From the NCBI GenBank assembly GCA_002412705.1, contig DHVO01000199.1:17126-71987 (forward strand): DNA of 54,862 nt. Reading direction: 5' to 3'. Source of the DNA: Bacteroidales bacterium UBA5206 (GTDB lineage: Bacteria > Bacteroidota > Bacteroidia > Bacteroidales > Tenuifilaceae). The notes beneath the pieces were generated by a model. The model was not told where the DNA came from and did not search any database. It saw only the letters and a program-made list of their open reading frames with translations. The first letter of the stretch is position 1; the number at the start of each line of letters is the position of its first letter. Shown here in pieces: positions 53,753 through 54,862 of the stretch. The position numbers and the translations under genes were made by a program.

Positions 53753-54721
53753 ATGTTTCTTCTTTTTACGCATCAACAGGATTATTATACAATTGATTTA
53801 GTTAAATCGAGTCTAGAAAGTAGCGGTTTTGAGGCACTCCGCCTTAATACTGATGACTTCCCATTGCATATTGAACTCACACAGGAGTTTTGTGGAACTA
53901 GTTCTGGTTACATATACTATAACGATAAGCGAATTGCAACTAACGATGTGCAGGGTGTTTGGTTGCGAAAGTTCTTTTCTCCAAAGGTTGACTCATCTAT
54001 AGACGAGGTTTATCGTAAAGGGTGTTTTTACGAATCATTGGAAACCCTTAAGGGATTTTTCTATACCCTTAATCATGTAACATGGATAGACCCTTTAGAT
54101 GTAGTTTCTTACGCCAGTAATAAGCTGGTTCAGCTGCAGGTTGCCCAACGTGTTGGTTTGAGAATTCCCAGGACTATGGTAACCAACAACCAGCAAGATT
54201 TGCGCAACTTCTACAACGCCAACAACGGGGATATTGTAGTGAAAATGCAAACAACCCTTAGCACATCAATGCAGGGAGGGGGATTGTTCCTGCATACAAG
54301 CAGGGTTACTGCCAACGATTTAGAAGATGCCGCTCTAGTTAGCCTTTGTCCGCTCATGTTTCAGGAACTAATTGAGAAGGAGTATGAGCTAAGGGTTATA
54401 TATGTTGATGGCGCCTTTTTTGCAGGAAAAATGGATGCATCAAGCTCAAAGAGCGGACAGGTTGATTGTAGGTTGGCAGGTGTTGACGAGTTCTGCTGGC
54501 AGGCGTATGAGCTACCGCAGCCCGTTATGCTGCAGTTAGATAGCTACATGAAATCCATGGGATTACTTTTTGGTGCCATCGATTTAATAAAATCAGCAAA
54601 GGGAGAGTACGTTTTCCTTGAGGTTAATCCTACTGGCGAATGGGGGATGTTGCAGCGAGACCTGAATCTTCCCATAGCCCAAGCAATTGCATCAACTTTA
54701 ATTAAAAAAGCCCGTAAATAA
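53753..54721 (+). CDS. ATP-grasp graspetide ligase, MvdD/MdnB-like
   Basis: The 322-residue protein begins LLFTHQQDYYTIDLV and continues ALRLNTDDFPLHIELTQEF, closely like the N-terminus of microviridin ligases. A VWLRKFF segment comes before the ATP-grasp fold. C-terminal metal-binding residues are in GAIDLIKSAKGEYVFLEVNPTGEW (Asp and Glu-x-Asn). The N-terminal pattern looks more like the amide-forming MdnB type than the ester-forming MdnC type, but this assignment is tentative. It would cyclise the peptide at 53485. The next gene is a second ligase. Confidence 0.88.
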   Translation: MFLLFTHQQDYYTIDLVKSSLESSGFEALRLNTDDFPLHIELTQEFCGTSSGYIYYNDKRIATNDVQGVWLRKFFSPKVDSSIDEVYRKGCFYESLETLKGFFYTLNHVTWIDPLDVVSYASNKLVQLQVAQRVGLRIPRTMVTNNQQDLRNFYNANNGDIVVKMQTTLSTSMQGGGLFLHTSRVTANDLEDAALVSLCPLMFQELIEKEYELRVIYVDGAFFAGKMDASSSKSGQVDCRLAGVDEFCWQAYELPQPVMLQLDSYMKSMGLLFGAIDLIKSAKGEYVFLEVNPTGEWGMLQRDLNLPIAQAIASTLIKKARK

Positions 54722-54731
54722 CGCATAATTC

Positions 54732-54862
54732 ATGAAGAAAGTACTGATTATAACCAAAACCGATGATAATCATTGTATAGAGAACGTGTCGCAAGCAATT
54801 ATCAAAAAGGGTGGTATTCCTATCCGCTTTAACACAGATAAGTACCCATTAACCTCATCGTT
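54732..54862 (+). CDS. Second ATP-grasp graspetide ligase, MvdC/MdnC-like, partial
   Basis: The gene starts 11 bases after the first ligase and runs off the window after 43 codons. The visible N-terminus, KVLIITKTDDNHCIENVSQA followed by IRFNTDKYPL, matches the opening of microviridin ligases of the ester-forming MdnC type. With the gene upstream it gives the usual pair of ligases, one for ester and one for amide cross-links. No catalytic motif is visible yet. Confidence 0.8.
   Translation, partial: MKKVLIITKTDDNHCIENVSQAIIKKGGIPIRFNTDKYPLTSS

Noticed and set aside
1..54862. CRISPR arrays, insertion sequences, tRNA or rRNA genes
   Set aside because: I saw no regularly spaced repeats, transposase-like proteins, or structured RNA genes in the window.

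Overview
The window is from an anaerobic or facultatively anaerobic member of the Bacteroidota, probably Bacteroidales or a close relative (inference). The evidence is a DPP11-type S46 peptidase, a DUF5777 barrel protein, a UbiA/Maf/KdsC gene group, a fused CcsBA haem lyase, Bacteroidota-like promoters (TTG / TAnnTTTG) and moderate-to-low G+C. No rRNA, tRNA, CRISPR array or insertion sequence was seen.

Layout. 1-6275: housekeeping genes, namely an acyl-CoA dehydrogenase tail, an unknown protein, a DUF2520 protein, a KdsC-like phosphatase, a UbiA prenyltransferase, Maf and DPP11. 6655-10122: a first NuoE/NuoF/[FeFe]-hydrogenase set (hydCBA-1). 10361-16222: a c-type cytochrome region with a haem lipoprotein, a DUF5777 barrel, a heptahaem cytochrome, cytochrome b, a small cytochrome c, a six-haem lipoprotein with a collagen-like linker, and a Crp/Fnr regulator. 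16464-21056: CcsBA cytochrome c assembly and a porin. 21315-29779: a regulatory cassette (DRTGG, anti-sigma-like ATPase, hydrogenase-like Fe-S protein, DRTGG, PHP, ATPase) running into a second, strongly codon-biased hydrogenase set. 29864-38674: a patatin/barrel protein, a multi-PAS kinase with its response regulator, a broken DoxX-like gene and a chemoreceptor. 38769-42205 (minus strand): a [2Fe-2S] ferredoxin, a hydrogenase-like PAS sensor and a SpoIIE phosphatase. 42721-46889: a third hydrogenase set. 47002-51352: a hydrogenase-like domain fused to a histidine kinase, two receiver proteins and Rex. 51455-53230: RibF and a YhhQ-type transporter. 53485-end: a RiPP cluster of the graspetide (microviridin) family.

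How it fits together. Three multimeric [FeFe] hydrogenases would exchange electrons between NAD(P)H, ferredoxin and H2. Three H-cluster-domain proteins that look sensory (22123, 40073 and 47002) sit beside a kinase, a phosphatase and anti-sigma-like ATPases. A Rex gene is present, and Rex-type palindromes lie in front of two hydrogenase-related operons. FNR-type boxes lie in front of hydCBA-1 and between the six-haem lipoprotein and the fnr-like gene. Together this suggests layered control by H2, NADH/NAD+ and oxygen or redox state.

The best candidate for an undescribed system is at the right edge. A 59-codon gene encodes a PFFARFLE leader and two TMKxPSDDDE cores. It is followed by a stem-loop with a T tract and by two ATP-grasp ligases, the second cut by the window end. 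The H-cluster-domain/histidine-kinase fusion with its relay is the second notable system.
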